Assembly (NCBI GenBank): GCA_964424035.1
Contig: CAYRHB010000004.1
Span: forward strand, 1-59,946
DNA from: Leptolinea sp964424035
Lineage (GTDB): Bacteria; Chloroflexota; Anaerolineae; Anaerolineales; Anaerolineaceae
Direction of reading: 5' to 3'
DNA: 59,946 bases
The notes under the pieces were generated by a model. It ran no database searches. It was not told where the DNA came from and was given only the letters and a program-made list of their open reading frames with translations. This document shows, in pieces, positions 58,766 to 59,946 of the stretch. Position numbers and translations under genes: made by a program. Positions within the stretch are counted from its first letter, which is position 1; each line of letters begins with the position of its first letter.

Positions 58766-59946
58766 TTACGGATCGAGGCGGGTTGGGCCGCGGAACACAA
58801 ACACCGCTTCACGGACATTGTCCAGGTGAAGCATGATCATCATGAGACGCGAGAGTCCGAGGCCGAATCCTCCGTGGGGCGGGCAACCGAACTTGAAGTA
58901 GTTCAGATATGTGCCAATCAGGTCGAGATTCAAACCTTTTTCAATAGCCTGTTTTTCCAGCACGTCACGGCGATGTTCCCGCTGGGCTCCCGTGGTGATC
59001 TCAAGCCCGCTTGCAATCAGGTCGTAGCTCCTGGTCAATTTGGGATTGTCTTCAAAACGCATGTGGTAGAACGGCCGTACTTCGATCGGCCAGTCCTTCA
59101 GGAAGACGAAATCGTGGCCGTAGGTTTCTTTGATATAAGCTCCAATTTCCCTTTCCCCGCCGGGATCAATATCTCCCTTGGTTTCAGTTGGAACGACATA
59201 ATTACGGTCTTTCAATACCTTTTGGGCTTCGGCCATGGTCAGCCGTGGGAAGGGAACAGTGGGAACCTCCAATTCAAACCCGAGAAGAGATTGGATCTCT
59301 TCCCCATGCATGTCTTTAACTTTCTGGTAGGTATACTGGATCAACCTTTCCTGAAAAGCCATCACGTCTTCATGGCTGTCGATCCAGGATATTTCTGTAT
59401 CGATGCTGGTGAATTCAGTCATGTGGCGTGATGTGAATGATGGATCAGCGCGGAATGCCGGCCCGATCTCAAAAACACGTTCAAACCCGGCAGCCATGGC
59501 CATCTGTTTATAGAACTGGGGGGACTGGGCCAGGTAGGCTTTACGTTCAAAGTAATCCAGTTCAAACAATTCGGCGCCGCCTTCGCTGGGTGTGCCCACC
59601 AGTTTGGGCGAATGGATCTCGATGAAACCGTTCTGAAGCCAGTATTCCCGCATGGCCATTTCCGCGGTTGTCTGGATCTTGAAGAGCAGCAGGTTCTCAG
59701 GACGGCGCAAGTCCATATAGCGCCAGTCAAGGCGGTAATCCAGCGCGGGCAGGGTTTCACTGAAGGGTTCAAAAGCCAGGGGAGATTCCGCGTTGGCATT
59801 CACTTCGATTGATTCGAGCTGCATTTCAATGCCGCCCAGTTTGACGATGGGATTATCAATCACTTTACCGGTGATGGTCAAGGCTGATTCCACACCGCAG
59901 GATGAGATCAATGCGGCCTGATCGGGACTGGCAGCTTTTTCAACCA
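58766..59946 (-). CDS. aspS: Aspartyl-tRNA synthetase, archaeal type (partial, N-terminus outside window)
   Basis: The frame is open from the right edge, with about 393 codons visible; the tRNA-binding OB domain is cut. Class II motifs are visible: motif 1 around P-K-L-V-G-T-P-S-E-G-G, motif 2 F-R-A-D-P-S-F-T-S-R-H (here R-H-M-T-E-F), and motif 3 G-L-G-L-S-R-L. The D-L-I-A-S-G-L-E-I-T-T-G-A-Q-R segment and lack of the GAD insertion show the short archaeal/eukaryal form. Such enzymes may also charge tRNA-Asn. An in-frame TTG at 59909-59911 is internal, not the start: the upstream codons (V-E-K-A-A-S-P-D-Q) continue the OB fold. Confidence 0.94.
   Translation of the reverse strand, partial: VEKAASPDQAALISSCGVESALTITGKVIDNPIVKLGGIEMQLESIEVNANAESPLAFEPFSETLPALDYRLDWRYMDLRRPENLLLFKIQTTAEMAMREYWLQNGFIEIHSPKLVGTPSEGGAELFELDYFERKAYLAQSPQFYKQMAMAAGFERVFEIGPAFRADPSFTSRHMTEFTSIDTEISWIDSHEDVMAFQERLIQYTYQKVKDMHGEEIQSLLGFELEVPTVPFPRLTMAEAQKVLKDRNYVVPTETKGDIDPGGEREIGAYIKETYGHDFVFLKDWPIEVRPFYHMRFEDNPKLTRSYDLIASGLEITTGAQREHRRDVLEKQAIEKGLNLDLIGTYLNYFKFGCPPHGGFGLGLSRLMMIMLHLDNVREAVFVFRGPTRLDP

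Overview
The window looks like an ordinary chromosomal stretch of a bacterium from the Chloroflexota, most likely class Anaerolineae. The inference rests on the gene content: a secreted protein built from 90-residue IP-[TS]-F ... YYA-[YF]-NWF repeats, a DUF5671-repeat membrane protein, a translin-family gene, YfhO- and GT39-type membrane proteins, an archaeal-type AspRS and many CcmI-like or zinc-ribbon membrane proteins. No rRNA, tRNA, CRISPR array, insertion sequence or prophage gene was seen. Gene density is high and base composition is even, so nothing marks a recent island.

Layout. 1-2283 (minus): membrane B-box protein (cut by the window edge), NAD kinase, translin-family protein, SSB. 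2586-7199 (plus): cytochrome c maturation cluster (CcmF, a CcmI-like zinc-ribbon protein, a cytochrome c lipoprotein). 7282-10236: a GNAT (minus), then an MFS exporter with its ArsR-type regulator. 10337-12885: secreted four-repeat protein and a lipoprotein. 13075-15791: alpha-glucan phosphorylase and UPF0316 protein. 15798-19157: NfeD protease (minus) divergent from DnaK. 19233-23442: YfhO protein divergent from a C39 peptidase/TPR protein. 23617-31544: SbcD, CNNM/CorC protein, SbcC, two GT4 glycosyltransferases and a DinB-like protein, closely packed. 31658-37128: GT39-like membrane protein, GlsB-type protein, PolX, biotin ligase and a small membrane protein. 37188-43040 (minus): GyrA, six-repeat DUF5671 protein, NTF2-like anchored protein, xanthine phosphoribosyltransferase. 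43134-46949 (plus): Maf, lipoprotein PBP, RsgA. 47185-53461 (plus): a full oligopeptide ABC importer in the order D-F-A-B-C. 53692-55464: cNMP-fold protein, Nfu protein, SHOCT-like protein (minus) and an unknown protein. 55469-59946 (minus): proline-rich anchored protein, Fpg, Prs, RimJ/RimL-type GNAT and AspRS (cut by the edge).

The most informative signals are regulatory. At least six genes (nadK, GNAT, nfeD, yfhO-like, C39 peptidase, polX) carry a perfect TATAAT ending 6-7 bases before the chosen ATG, with no usable Shine-Dalgarno. This is the architecture of leaderless transcripts. Other genes (ssb, MFS, dnaK, GlsB, the solute-binding protein) have strong Shine-Dalgarno sites, so both initiation modes seem to coexist. 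The peptide importer has a -35/-10 pair with 17-bp spacing preceded by two palindromes, a 13-base exact complement to the 16S rRNA 3' end that belongs to no start codon, and a 13-bp hairpin between the binding protein and the permeases. These are consistent with strongly unequal expression of the parts of the operon. I did not find a clearly new multi-gene system. The best candidates for undescribed biology are the leaderless architecture, the orphan super-Shine-Dalgarno leader, the four-repeat secreted protein and the six-repeat DUF5671 protein.
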